Part shown: one piece after another, positions 1 through 6,818 of the stretch
Numbering within the stretch: the first letter of the stretch is position 1
How the letters are laid out: every line of letters begins with the position of its first letter
Virus record (IMG/VR): IMGVR_UViG_3300030060_001794
Coordinates: 588 to 22,779 of that record
DNA: 22,192 nucleotides
Source: a virus
Strand: one strand, 5' to 3'
Made by a program: the position numbers and the translations under genes
Notes under the pieces: model-generated
What the model saw: only the letters and a program-made list of their open reading frames with translations
Database searches by the model: none
Told to the model about the DNA's origin: nothing

Positions 1-1
1 T

Positions 2-214
2 AAAATTAAAGATCCAAGCGGTAAAAAACGTAAAGATTTTAAAGGCCCAAAAAGAGCTATTGGTGGTATGTCTATTTCTCAACAACGTAAGCAGGTTTCT
101 GCTGATCGTAAAGCAAGAGGCGGAGCCAAAGGGGTAAGAATGGTCGCTGCAGGTTGTGGAATGGTTGCTAGTAATAGAAGAAAAAAAACCAAACTACTCA
201 CAAAAGCGGCTTAG
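2..214 (+). CDS. Small basic protein, C-terminal part (5' end outside window)
   Basis: An open frame runs from the left edge to a TAG at 212-214, giving at least 70 residues. The first in-window ATG is at 68, but the reading frame is open upstream and keeps the same Lys/Arg/Gly-rich character (for example KDPSGKKRKDFKGPKRAIGG), so the true start probably lies outside the window. The composition is strongly basic, with a run of Arg and Lys near the C-terminus and two Met/Cys-containing patches. I recognise no family. It resembles the other short basic proteins just downstream (333-611 and 1160-1300), and a nucleic-acid-binding or virion-packaged role would fit but is not demonstrated. The stop codon abuts the ribosome binding site of the next gene, so the two are probably co-transcribed. 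Confidence 0.6.
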   Translation, partial: KIKDPSGKKRKDFKGPKRAIGGMSISQQRKQVSADRKARGGAKGVRMVAAGCGMVASNRRKKTKLLTKAA

Positions 215-219
215 GAGGT
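213..219 (+). promoter_or_regulatory. Ribosome binding site AGGAGGT
   Basis: A near-perfect Shine-Dalgarno sequence overlaps the stop codon of the upstream gene and sits 4 bases before the ATG at 224. It is one of the strongest in the window and is the main support for the very short gene that follows. Confidence 0.75.
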
Positions 220-223
220 AATC

Positions 224-331
224 ATGCTAGATTCAATCAAAAGTAAATGGAGCGCTTTAAACAAAAAAGGCAAAATAATTGTCGTTGTTGTTGGAGTCGT
301 TGCAATATACGCAATATCACAGATAGTATAA
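224..331 (+). CDS. Small single-span membrane protein (35 aa)
   Basis: This short frame begins at an ATG placed correctly after AGGAGGT and ends with TAA at 329-331. The N-terminal half is basic and hydrophilic (MLDSIKSKWSALNKKGK). The second half is one hydrophobic stretch of about 17 residues (IIVVVVGVVAIYAISQIV), long enough to cross a membrane once. The charge pattern predicts a cytoplasmic, positively charged N-terminus. No family is assigned. Small one-span phage proteins act as holins, holin modulators, superinfection exclusion factors or virion membrane proteins, and the sequence cannot separate these. The next gene starts 1 base after its stop, so it is part of the same transcript. 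The strong ribosome binding site and clean topology argue that it is real. Confidence 0.65.
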   Translation: MLDSIKSKWSALNKKGKIIVVVVGVVAIYAISQIV

Positions 332-332
332 T

Positions 333-611
333 ATGTCTGGCCACAAAGGATTAGCGAAGTGGTTTAAGCAGGATTGGAGAGATATAGGCTCTCGTAAGAA
401 AGATGGCAGCTTCGCTAAGTGTGGCAGATCCAAACAAAAAAAAGACGCTAAACGAAAGTATCCTAAATGTGTCCCCGCATCTAAAGCAAGAGCAATGTCA
501 AAGGGACAAATCAAATCAGCAGTTTCAAGGAAACGTGCCGCAGGTAATGTAGGCCCAAAACCCACAAACGTTAAAACAATTGTCAAGAAAAAAACACGCA
601 GAAAAAATTAA
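333..611 (+). CDS. Small basic DUF5872-like protein
   Basis: A 92-residue, highly basic protein. Recognisable features are an N-terminal GLAKWFKQDWRDIG segment (residues 6-19), a CGR motif (Cys30), the segment YPKCVPASKARAMS (43-56, with Cys46) and a Lys/Arg-rich tail. From memory, this pattern of LAKWF...W..I, CGR and YPKCVPASKA belongs to the domain of unknown function DUF5872. That family occurs in many marine phages and also in large DNA viruses of algae; the assignment is by eye. The two cysteines could bind metal together, but only two are present. The gene lies with other basic short proteins upstream of the head-tail connector genes. It overlaps the following gene by 32 bases in another frame. 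Function is unknown; nucleic-acid binding or virion packaging is plausible from charge alone. Confidence 0.75.
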   Translation: MSGHKGLAKWFKQDWRDIGSRKKDGSFAKCGRSKQKKDAKRKYPKCVPASKARAMSKGQIKSAVSRKRAAGNVGPKPTNVKTIVKKKTRRKN

Positions 612-1167
612 GCTTGACGTAATTGAATGGTCTAAGCAGGTCTTAGAACCCATGAATAAACACTTAGGTTTTCCAGCATGCCCGTTTGCAGCCAAATGGA
701 GAAAAGACGGTAAATTAAGAATAGAGGTAAGAATTGACAAGTCTAAGTATGAGAAACATCTCACTAACTTATTAAAAGATTGGAACAAAAAACAACATGA
801 CATTTTAATTTTTTGTGACCCGTATTATGATCAATACACATTAGAACAGTTTCAAGAAAAAATAGATTTTTATAACAAAACATACAACCGACGAGATGTT
901 TATTTTATGGGTTTTCATCCTGATAATCCTGCTACTGTTGAAGAGCAAGAGTTTTTAGTTGAGCCTACAAATGCAAACACTTATGATAATCCGATACCGT
1001 ACTCGATGATGTTAATACAGAAATTTAAACAGCTTTACGAAGCAAGTTGCAAACTACATAAGATAGGTTATTATAAAAAGTGGCCTCAGGAATACTATGA
1101 TGAGGTCGTTGCAACAAGGCAAGAAACGTACGAAAAACTATTTAAAAAAGGAGCTCGTAATGATTAA
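580..1167 (+). CDS. Conserved phage protein of unknown function (195 aa, TTG start)
   Basis: This frame follows an in-frame stop at 550-552, and the first usable start is TTG at 580, inside the end of the preceding basic protein. No convincing ribosome binding site precedes it. The next in-frame ATG (652) would remove the segment VIEWSKQVLEP, which looks like the beginning of the conserved part, so the TTG is preferred. The protein is soluble and rich in aromatic and charged residues. Notable segments are HLGFPACPFAAKW (with two Cys three residues apart, CPF region), DILIFCDPYYD and VYFMGFHPDNPA. I have an impression of similar unnamed proteins in marine phages but know no function. There is no signal peptide or membrane segment. 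It ends in an 8-base overlap with the next gene, indicating translational coupling. Confidence 0.7.
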   Translation: MSRKKHAEKIKLDVIEWSKQVLEPMNKHLGFPACPFAAKWRKDGKLRIEVRIDKSKYEKHLTNLLKDWNKKQHDILIFCDPYYDQYTLEQFQEKIDFYNKTYNRRDVYFMGFHPDNPATVEEQEFLVEPTNANTYDNPIPYSMMLIQKFKQLYEASCKLHKIGYYKKWPQEYYDEVVATRQETYEKLFKKGARND

Positions 1168-1300
1168 TAAACAAAAAATGGGAATGATGATGGGTGGCAA
1201 GAAAAAGAACGCCATGAAAAAAGGCGGCAAAAAAAAGAATGTCACTAAGAAACGCGGCGCAGTCAAAAAGCGTGGCGGCGGCATGAAGCCAAAGATGTAA
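1160..1300 (+). CDS. Lys/Gly/Met-rich micro-protein (46 aa)
   Basis: The ATG at 1160 follows an AAAAGGAG ribosome binding site (about 1146-1152) and overlaps the end of the preceding gene by 8 bases; TAA ends at 1300. The protein is almost pure low complexity. It has a Met/Gly patch (MGMMMGG), then repeated GGKKKN units and GGG plus a basic end. About 40 percent of residues are Lys or Arg. Longer readings using upstream starts would add residues that are merely the other frame of the preceding gene, so the short version is preferred. It could bind DNA or RNA through charge, like the other basic proteins of this cluster, or be a minor virion component. There is no recognised domain, and low-complexity composition makes homology calls unreliable. 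Confidence 0.6.
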   Translation: MINKQKMGMMMGGKKKNAMKKGGKKKNVTKKRGAVKKRGGGMKPKM

Positions 1301-1301
1301 T

Positions 1302-1979
1302 ATGGCTACCTCGAATACCACCACTTTTAATCTTAGTTTTGATAGCATTATTGAACGTGCTTATGCTCGTTGTGGTAAGTCTATGAGAACAGGTTATGAT
1401 CTAAGAGCAGCAAGAGATAATTTAAACTTGTTGTTTTCTGAGTGGGGTAATCGGGGTATTCATTTATGGAAAGTAAAAAATCACACACAAAATTTAACAG
1501 CAGGCACAACTACATATACTGCACCCTCTGATGCCTCAGATGTTTTAGAATTAGTTTTTAGAACTGTAAGTGGTAGCACAACAACTGATACAAGTATGAC
1601 AAAGATATCAAGATCAGAGTATGAAAATATTCCTAACAAATTCGAACAAGGCCAACCTAGTCAATACTTTGTACAAAGAAATTTATCAAATGTAGTAATT
1701 AATTTATATCAAACACCTAACACTACAGATACACAGATTAATTATTTTTATGTAGGTAGAATAGAAGATGTTGGAGCTTATACAAATCAACCAGACGCAC
1801 CTTTTAGATTTTTACCATGTACAGTAGCAGGACTTGCATATTATTTAGGGCAAGAAGTTGCACCTGAAAAGTCACAAGAATTAGAAAGAAGATACGAGGC
1901 AGAATTACAAAGAGCATTGACAGAAGATAGTCAATCGACTTCTGTAAATATAGTGCCTAGAAGTTTTTACGTGGGGTAA
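1302..1979 (+). CDS. Putative head-tail adaptor / tail-connector structural protein
   Basis: A 225-residue protein starting 1 base after the preceding stop. Its N-terminal part is predicted helical and reads like a phage connector (FDSIIERAYARCG at 13-25, then DLRAARDNLNLLFSEWGNRG at 33-52). This is followed by a beta-rich part containing TYTAPSDASDVLELVFR, and a C-terminal helix LERRYEAELQRAL. The pattern of a helical hairpin with 'LLxEWxxRGI' followed by a beta segment is shared, as I recall, by P22 gp4-like and related podovirus head-tail adaptors. The assignment is by pattern only. Its neighbour two genes on is a SU10-type adaptor, and connector genes usually cluster, which supports a role in joining portal and tail. 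A generic structural protein is the fallback call. Confidence 0.6.
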   Translation: MATSNTTTFNLSFDSIIERAYARCGKSMRTGYDLRAARDNLNLLFSEWGNRGIHLWKVKNHTQNLTAGTTTYTAPSDASDVLELVFRTVSGSTTTDTSMTKISRSEYENIPNKFEQGQPSQYFVQRNLSNVVINLYQTPNTTDTQINYFYVGRIEDVGAYTNQPDAPFRFLPCTVAGLAYYLGQEVAPEKSQELERRYEAELQRALTEDSQSTSVNIVPRSFYVG

Positions 1980-1982
1980 CAG

Positions 1983-2426
1983 ATGACCTTTGCAAATGGT
2001 AATCGTTCACTTGCAATCTGCGATAGATGTGGACAGCAATATAAGTATTTACAATTAAGACAAGAATGGAATGGATTGTTTACATGTCCAGAATGTTTTG
2101 AACCTAAACACCCACAACTCGATCCTGGATATCATCCTGCCGATGCAATAGCTTTAAAAGATCCAAGACCTAATCAAAATGCAATATTAAAAGCTAATTC
2201 TCCAACAGGTCCCGATGATGCAACATTTAATAATTTTGGTCAACCTATGCCTGTGACTGTGTTTATCGGAGATCCTGGCGATAGTGCTTTTATGACTACA
2301 AGACAAGCTACCTCACCTGATGATGGCACTGCACCTACAGATACTAATAGTATGTTACCACAAATACCTCATCAAAAATTGACAGTTGTATCTGCGGTTG
2401 GTACAGTGAGCGTGGTGATTACATGA
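1983..2426 (+). CDS. Zinc-ribbon phage protein
   Basis: A 147-residue protein with two knuckles, CDRCG (Cys13, Cys16) and CPEC (Cys35, Cys38), separated by 18 residues. This is the classic spacing of a treble-clef or zinc-ribbon site binding one Zn2+. The knuckles are followed by KHPQ and by a Pro-rich linker containing KDPRPNQN. The C-terminal half, from about residue 70, is rich in Pro, Thr, Asp and Val and ends in hydrophobic beta-like strands (KLTVVSAVGTVSVVIT), suggesting a small beta domain. Proteins with this 'CDRCG...W.G...C..C...RHPQ' start are common beside structural genes in phages, from memory, and no precise role is known. It lies between two adaptor-type genes and overlaps the next by 4 bases (ATGA), so a connector-associated or assembly role is likely. 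Confidence 0.75.
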   Translation: MTFANGNRSLAICDRCGQQYKYLQLRQEWNGLFTCPECFEPKHPQLDPGYHPADAIALKDPRPNQNAILKANSPTGPDDATFNNFGQPMPVTVFIGDPGDSAFMTTRQATSPDDGTAPTDTNSMLPQIPHQKLTVVSAVGTVSVVIT

Positions 2427-3115
2427 ATTATTCTGAGCTATTAGACAATGTTAGAAACTATACTGAGGTCACATCAGATGTTTTATCTAATGCAGTGGTA
2501 AATGTTTTTATTACAAATATAGAAAATCAAATTGACAGACTCGTTGATACAGACGCACAAAGAAGATATGCAACAACTACTTTTGAAGCAAACAATTCTT
2601 TTCTAGATGTATCTGGACCAGAGGGTGGATTTAGATTTGCTAGAGGTTTACAACTACACAAAACAGACGGAACTATTGTTTGGTTAGAACAGGTTGACAC
2701 AACTCTAATAGACGAATATGGAGTTGAAAGATCTACAACAGATTCAAATTTTACAGGTGAACCAAAGTATTGGGCAAATTGGGATTCTAATACATTAATT
2801 GTTGCGCCTACACCTAACATTGCTTACACAGTTGAAATGTGGTACGACGAGAAACCTGAAAGAATAGGCAATGGTACAGGTAGCACAGCTACAACAACTT
2901 TTGTTTCAAACAATGCACCCGAAGTTTTATTGTATGGTGTTTTGTCAGAAGCTTATTCATACTTGAAAAATACTCAAGATATGCAATTATACACGCAGAA
3001 GTTCCAGACTGCCTTACAGGCTTTTGCAAATGAGCAAATGGGACGTAAACGAAGAGATGAGTATGTTGATGGAGTTTTAAGAGTACCCTTACCATCGGCA
3101 GACCCAAAAGCCTAA
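2423..3115 (+). CDS. Head-tail adaptor, SU10-type phage adaptor family
   Basis: A 230-residue protein matching the phage adaptor family typified by phage SU10. It has an N-terminal helical region (MNYSELLDNVRNYTE, then a long helix with NIENQIDRLVDTDAQRR). This is followed by a beta region with the diagnostic GEPKYWANWD (112-121) and IVAPTPNIAYTVEMWY (126-141). The C-terminal helical part begins NNAPEVLLYGVLSEAY (163-178) and has LYTQKFQTALQAF after it. In the family these proteins form the ring between portal and tail nozzle. The ATG overlaps the preceding stop (ATGA), so translation is coupled. Its presence together with the nozzle protein at 12446-14272 supports a short-tailed virion. This is one of the safer functional calls in the window. 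Confidence 0.82.
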   Translation: MNYSELLDNVRNYTEVTSDVLSNAVVNVFITNIENQIDRLVDTDAQRRYATTTFEANNSFLDVSGPEGGFRFARGLQLHKTDGTIVWLEQVDTTLIDEYGVERSTTDSNFTGEPKYWANWDSNTLIVAPTPNIAYTVEMWYDEKPERIGNGTGSTATTTFVSNNAPEVLLYGVLSEAYSYLKNTQDMQLYTQKFQTALQAFANEQMGRKRRDEYVDGVLRVPLPSADPKA

Positions 3116-3120
3116 GGAGG
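3114..3120 (+). promoter_or_regulatory. Ribosome binding site AAGGAGG
   Basis: A full-consensus Shine-Dalgarno sequence overlaps the stop of the adaptor gene and lies 9 bases before the ATG at 3130. Most genes here have weak or absent sites, so a perfect one suggests that the small structural protein downstream is needed in large amounts. Confidence 0.75.
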
Positions 3121-3129
3121 GCATAAAAC

Positions 3130-3573
3130 ATGGCAATAAATCAAGCAGTTTGTGCTTCATTTAAACAGCAGCTCTTAGCGGGTGATCACGATATTGATAA
3201 TGATACAATCAAGTTGGCCCTCTACACAGATTCTGCAACATTGAATGGAAACACAACAGCATTTTCAGCAACTAACGAAGTTGGAAACTCAGGCACTTAC
3301 ACAAGTGGTGGGGCACAACTAACAAGTCCAACAATTGGATTAACCAAAACAAGCGCAACAGCTTCTACAGCTTTTGTAGATTTTGCAAACTTAAGTTTTA
3401 CCTCAGCTACTATATCTGCTCAAGCAGCAATGATATATAACAACAGTGCAGGTAACACAAATGCAGCTATTGCAATTTTGGATTTTGGTAGTGTAAAAAC
3501 TTCAACAAACGGAACATTTACAATCGCATTTCCAACTAATGATGCATCAAGCGCTATATTAAGATTATCTTAA
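3130..3573 (+). CDS. Small beta-rich virion structural protein
   Basis: A 147-residue, Ala/Thr/Ser-rich protein without charged clusters. It opens with INQAVCASFKQQLLAGDHD, followed by IKLALYTDSATL, then alternating small-residue beta strands with YTSGGAQLTSPTIGLT, AFVDFANLSFTSATI and AAMIYNNSAG, and ends in AIAILDFGSVKTSTNGTFTI. I recall this architecture (a short helix, an 'IKxALYTxSATL' strand and a final 'AICxLDFGGxKTStNGTFTIxFP' strand) as a frequent, functionally uncharacterised virion protein in marine and other phages. A decoration, tail or fibre-base protein would fit. The very strong ribosome binding site agrees with a high-copy structural component. Its stop codon lies inside a perfect palindrome. 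No membrane or signal segment is present. Confidence 0.7.
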   Translation: MAINQAVCASFKQQLLAGDHDIDNDTIKLALYTDSATLNGNTTAFSATNEVGNSGTYTSGGAQLTSPTIGLTKTSATASTAFVDFANLSFTSATISAQAAMIYNNSAGNTNAAIAILDFGSVKTSTNGTFTIAFPTNDASSAILRLS

Positions 3574-3578
3574 TATAG
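3554..3578 (+). repeat. Perfect 25-base palindrome across a stop codon
   Basis: CTATATTAAGAT and ATCTTAATATAG form two exact 12-base inverted arms around a single central T. In RNA this gives a hairpin of about 10-11 A/U-rich pairs with a 3-5 base loop. It includes the last codons and the TAA of the structural gene ending at 3573 and stops just before the ribosome binding site (GAGGTGG) of the next gene. No T-run follows, so it is not a standard intrinsic terminator. An RNA-stability, processing or translation-modulating hairpin, or a protein-binding site, is possible. Confidence 0.7.
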
Positions 3579-3590
3579 AGAGGTGGTCTT

Positions 3591-4700
3591 ATGTCCAACG
3601 GTTGGGGTGATGGTGTATACGGACATGGTAATTGGAATCAACAAGCCAACGCCACTGTCACAACTATAACTGGAGTAGCATCTGCTACTGCTCTCTCTTC
3701 TGTAAGCACCGAAGGAACCGTAGGTTCTGGTTGGAGTAGAGACGCATGGAATAGTTTAGGCTGGGGTGTTGCTTACTCTGTACAACTTACTTCAGCATCA
3801 AGCACATTTTCATTAGGATCGACATCACACATAGCTGACGCATTAGTCAGTCCAACAGGTGTATCGGCAACTACTGCTTTAGGAACAGCGGTCGGTGAAC
3901 CAGAACACAGAATTTTCCCAACAGGGCTAACGTTTGAAACTCAATTATCTGGAGCACTCTCTATAGAAGAGGGTGCAGGAGTTGTTCTTCCAAGCTTACT
4001 TACATCTTTTGCTGTTGGTGATGAAACAGGCTCTGGTACAGTTGATGTAGGTTGGGGTAGAGCTGAATGGGGTTCATTCGAATGGAACGCAAACATTGAA
4101 TTCATAACAAACGTCAGTGCTGTTACAATGTCAACAGCGCTTGGCACTACCACACAAGAGGTAGGAACCGGAGTTATAGTATCTGTCACTGGTGTAAGTA
4201 TGACAGGTGCACTTGGCACAACAACACAAACAGGTACAGCTGTAGAAACTTTAGGTAGTTTAACAGTTGGAGCTGCTTTATCAGGCGCTACCGTATCTGG
4301 TGAAGGTAGTGTAGGAGTTGTTGCTCCTTCGGATCAGTTAGATTTCACTATAGGTACACCTGTAATAGACATCTTCACACAAGTAGATCCGTCTGCTGTG
4401 ACGATGACTTCTGCTGCAGGAACATTGGCAGTAGAGGCTGATTGTAATGTAACTCTAAGCAGTGTTGCAATGAACAGTGCTTTAGGAACTCCAACAATAG
4501 AAGTTGGCACCGGAGTTATAGTATCTGTTTCAACAGTCGCCCTTTCATTTACTCCTGGTACAGTAACACCATCAGGAGCAGCGGTGGTTGATTTGACTGG
4601 TGTCAGTTCAACATTCAGCACTGGGCAGATGTTTAGCACTCCATGGGCTAACGTAGTAACAGGGGCAAGTAACACATGGACGGAGGTTGACGCAGCATAA
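3591..4700 (+). CDS. Repeat-rich beta structural protein, probably tail or fibre associated
   Basis: A 369-residue Thr/Val/Ser/Gly/Ala-rich protein, starting at an ATG after GAGGTGG. It contains two Trp/Gly modules, GWGDGVYGHGNWN (4-16) with GWSRDAWNSLGWG (47-59), and GWGRAEWGSFEWN (154-166). Around and after them lie repeated beta units of the form V-S-x-V-x-M-x-x-A-L-G-T. Examples are VSAVTMSTALGTTTQEVGTG (175-194), VTGVSMTGALGTTTQ (199-213) and LSSVAMNSALGTPTIEVGTG (289-308). At DNA level two copies of a unit share 20 identical bases 342 bases apart. Such Gly-Trp and ALGT-type repeats suggest an elongated beta-structured fibre or spike shaft. It immediately precedes three tail-fibre genes. 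I know no exact family, and the assignment rests on composition and context. Confidence 0.6.
   Translation: MSNGWGDGVYGHGNWNQQANATVTTITGVASATALSSVSTEGTVGSGWSRDAWNSLGWGVAYSVQLTSASSTFSLGSTSHIADALVSPTGVSATTALGTAVGEPEHRIFPTGLTFETQLSGALSIEEGAGVVLPSLLTSFAVGDETGSGTVDVGWGRAEWGSFEWNANIEFITNVSAVTMSTALGTTTQEVGTGVIVSVTGVSMTGALGTTTQTGTAVETLGSLTVGAALSGATVSGEGSVGVVAPSDQLDFTIGTPVIDIFTQVDPSAVTMTSAAGTLAVEADCNVTLSSVAMNSALGTPTIEVGTGVIVSVSTVALSFTPGTVTPSGAAVVDLTGVSSTFSTGQMFSTPWANVVTGASNTWTEVDAA
4167..4528 (+). repeat. Direct repeats inside the beta-repeat protein gene
   Basis: An identical 20-base sequence, ACCGGAGTTATAGTATCTGT, occurs at 4167-4186 and 4509-4528, in the same frame and encoding TGVIVSV. It is embedded in longer, imperfect repeat units (EVGTGVIVSV followed by V-S/A-x-x-x-ALGT-like strands). 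The 342-base spacing equals 114 codons, so unequal recombination here would shorten or lengthen the protein without breaking the frame. Confidence 0.75.
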
Positions 4701-4723
4701 TAGCTGATATATATTTATAAAAA

Positions 4724-5758
4724 ATGAGCACATATACAGATAGACTTAAACTCGAATTAATGGCTAGCGGTGCTAACGCCAATACATGGGGCACAAGAAC
4801 TAATAATAATTTAAATGTTATTGATACCTTTGGTGACGGATATATTTCTAAAGACGTAGCTGGTTCAGCTAATATTACACTAACCACAGGTAATGCTGAC
4901 CCAAGCGCAGAGGCAGCAAACAAAGTCATAGAATTTACTGGAGCACTTACTGGTGACATTACTGTTTTTGTTCCTGCTGTCGAAAACAATTATATATTTT
5001 TTAATAATACATCTGGCTCTCAAACTTTAAAAGTTGCTCCAACAGGACACGCATCTAATTCAGTTACAATTACACAAGGTGCACACACTATTGTTTATAA
5101 TAGAAACGATAATAAAATGATTGACCTTTTTGCTAACTCACTTGGCACCGTAAGTTTTAAAGGAGTAGGTAATGTTGCAGGTAATGTAACAGTTAGAGCT
5201 AATGGTCAAATAGTTGCTTCTTCTTTTACTGGTGCAGGTGGAGATTTATCAGGCGTAAGCACCTTACCTCAAAATACACAAATGGTTTTCTTACAAGCAG
5301 CAGCACCAACAGGTTGGACTCAAAATACAACTGCTGCTTTAAATAAGTCCACACTAAGAATTATTACATCAGGAACTGCAGGTACAGGTGGAGCAAATGA
5401 TTTTGATGATGTTTTCACAAGCTCAAAAACAACTTCTGGTTCTGCTACATGTGACATATCTCCTTTGACTGTAAGTGGAGGTACTTGTTCAGATCATACC
5501 TTGTCCACTCCAGAAATACCAAGTCATACTCACCCATACCTAAGTGGAAACCCAATGGTAAATAGACGATCTGGTCCTAAAAGTGTTTTGGGTGGAAGTA
5601 CAAATAGTTCTAACAGCACAGGAGGTGGTGGATCTCATACTCACCCAATTACAGGAGCTGGATCAGTTTCTGGAACTGTCGCTGCACCATCAGTTGCATT
5701 TTCAGTGCCAGCAATGGACGTAAAACATTCAAACGTTATAGTGTGTAGTAAGGATTAA
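4724..5758 (+). CDS. Tail fibre / receptor-binding protein, copy 1 of 3
   Basis: A 344-residue protein. The N-terminal 145 residues (STYTDRLKLELMASGANANT, then NKVIEFTGALTGDITVFVPA and NYIFFNNTSGSQTLKV) are shared with the two following genes and probably form the virion-attached base. A middle part contains FLQAAAPTGWTQNT (189-202), a motif typical of phage tail-collar or fibre tip proteins. The C-terminal part has SHTHP at 267-271 and GGGGSHTHPI at 300-309. In T4 gp37, HxH motifs of this kind line the fibre tip and coordinate iron; a similar trimeric metal-stabilised needle is inferred here. No ribosome binding site is evident before the ATG. There is no signal peptide. This is one of a tandem triplication, so it may give the phage alternative or heteromeric receptor binding. 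Confidence 0.75.
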   Translation: MSTYTDRLKLELMASGANANTWGTRTNNNLNVIDTFGDGYISKDVAGSANITLTTGNADPSAEAANKVIEFTGALTGDITVFVPAVENNYIFFNNTSGSQTLKVAPTGHASNSVTITQGAHTIVYNRNDNKMIDLFANSLGTVSFKGVGNVAGNVTVRANGQIVASSFTGAGGDLSGVSTLPQNTQMVFLQAAAPTGWTQNTTAALNKSTLRIITSGTAGTGGANDFDDVFTSSKTTSGSATCDISPLTVSGGTCSDHTLSTPEIPSHTHPYLSGNPMVNRRSGPKSVLGGSTNSSNSTGGGGSHTHPITGAGSVSGTVAAPSVAFSVPAMDVKHSNVIVCSKD

Positions 5759-5759
5759 T

Positions 5760-6815
5760 ATGGCAAGTACGTATTCAGATAGATTAAAATTAGAGTTGAT
5801 GGAAACAGGTGCAAATGCAAATACCTGGGGAGACAATACTAATACAAACTTACAATCAGTAGATGCTTTTAATGCAGGTTACTTATCAAAATCCGTGGCG
5901 GGATCTGCTAATATTACTTTATCTACCGCTAATGCAGACCCTAATTCAGAAGCTGCTAACAAGGTAATAGAATTTACTGGAGCTCTAACAGGATCTATTA
6001 CAGTTTTTGTGCCTGCAGTCGAATCAAACTATATATTTTTTAATAATACAAGCGGATCTCATACACTTACAGTAGCTCCAACTGGTCACGCATCTAATGG
6101 TGTTGCAATTGTTCAAGGCGCGCATACGATTATGTATAATAAAAGTGATAGAATGGTTGATTTATTTGCTAATTCATTTGGTAATTTATCTGCAAAAGGC
6201 AAAATTCAAATTGGTGATGACGTTACATTAAATGCTAACGGCGTTGTTGCTGCTACAACATTAAAAGGAGATGGATCAGGATTGTCAGGTGTTCAAGAGT
6301 TTCCGGCAGGTACTAAAGCAACATTTGTTCAAACATCAGCACCAACAGGATTTACAACAGATACTACCTCAACATTGACTGAGTGTTGTTTACAAGTAGT
6401 AAATGGTACTGGTGGAGGCACAGGTGGTGCAGATACATTTAGTAGTGTTTTTTCAGGATCTAAAGCTGCGTCAGCCGCATCTGCCCCTATTGATATAAGC
6501 AGTCTTTCTTTAACAAGTTCACTTGCTGCTGGAGCTACAACACTTTCAACTCCTACTATACCTAGCCACACTCATACTGCGAGTGCAGGTGGCGGAGGTA
6601 CAACACCACAATGTACTAACAGATCACAAAACCCTAGTGTGGTAACAAGATTGTCACCTACAGGTGCAACATCAGGTAGTGCTGGTAGTGGTGGAAGTCA
6701 CTCACACACTATATCGGGTGTAGGATTAAGCGGAACATTAAACGCACCTGTTTCTGCAAGTGTTCCAAATATGGACTTAAAATTCACAGATAGTATAATA
6801 GCAACAAAGGATTAA
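5760..6815 (+). CDS. Tail fibre / receptor-binding protein, copy 2 of 3
   Basis: A 351-residue paralogue of the preceding fibre, starting 1 base after its stop. The base domain is conserved (STYSDRLKLELMETGANANT, NKVIEFTGALTGSITVFVPA). The collar-like motif is changed to FVQTSAPTGFTT (189-200), with Phe in place of the usual Trp. The tip motifs are SHTHT at 269-273 and SHSHT at 313-317, so the Pro following HxH in the other copies is lost. A Cys pair (TECCLQ) and a Gly-rich loop (SAGGGGTTPQCTNRSQN) are specific to this copy. It is probably expressed from the same transcript. The divergence of the tip with a preserved base suggests a different surface ligand; this is inferred. Confidence 0.73.
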   Translation: MASTYSDRLKLELMETGANANTWGDNTNTNLQSVDAFNAGYLSKSVAGSANITLSTANADPNSEAANKVIEFTGALTGSITVFVPAVESNYIFFNNTSGSHTLTVAPTGHASNGVAIVQGAHTIMYNKSDRMVDLFANSFGNLSAKGKIQIGDDVTLNANGVVAATTLKGDGSGLSGVQEFPAGTKATFVQTSAPTGFTTDTTSTLTECCLQVVNGTGGGTGGADTFSSVFSGSKAASAASAPIDISSLSLTSSLAAGATTLSTPTIPSHTHTASAGGGGTTPQCTNRSQNPSVVTRLSPTGATSGSAGSGGSHSHTISGVGLSGTLNAPVSASVPNMDLKFTDSIIATKD

Positions 6816-6818
6816 AAA

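Noticed and set aside
1097-1159. Upstream ATG extension of the Lys/Gly/Met-rich micro-protein
   Set aside because: The added residues are only the alternative frame of the preceding gene, whereas ATG 1160 has a good ribosome binding site and a typical overlap.
3554-3590. Intrinsic terminator at the palindrome
   Set aside because: The stem is A/U-rich and is followed by GAGGTGG, not a T-run, so classical termination is not supported.
3941-4675. Long minus-strand open frames opposite the repeat-rich structural gene
   Set aside because: They are antisense shadows of a Thr/Val/Ala-biased gene, have no ribosome binding site and give low-complexity products; no minus-strand gene is supported in the window.
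4701-4723. AT-rich gap TATATTTATAAAAA before the first fibre gene, reminiscent of a T4-like late promoter
   Set aside because: The TATAAATA word reads on the opposite strand, facing away from the fibre gene, and no other phage late-promoter copies were found at comparable positions.
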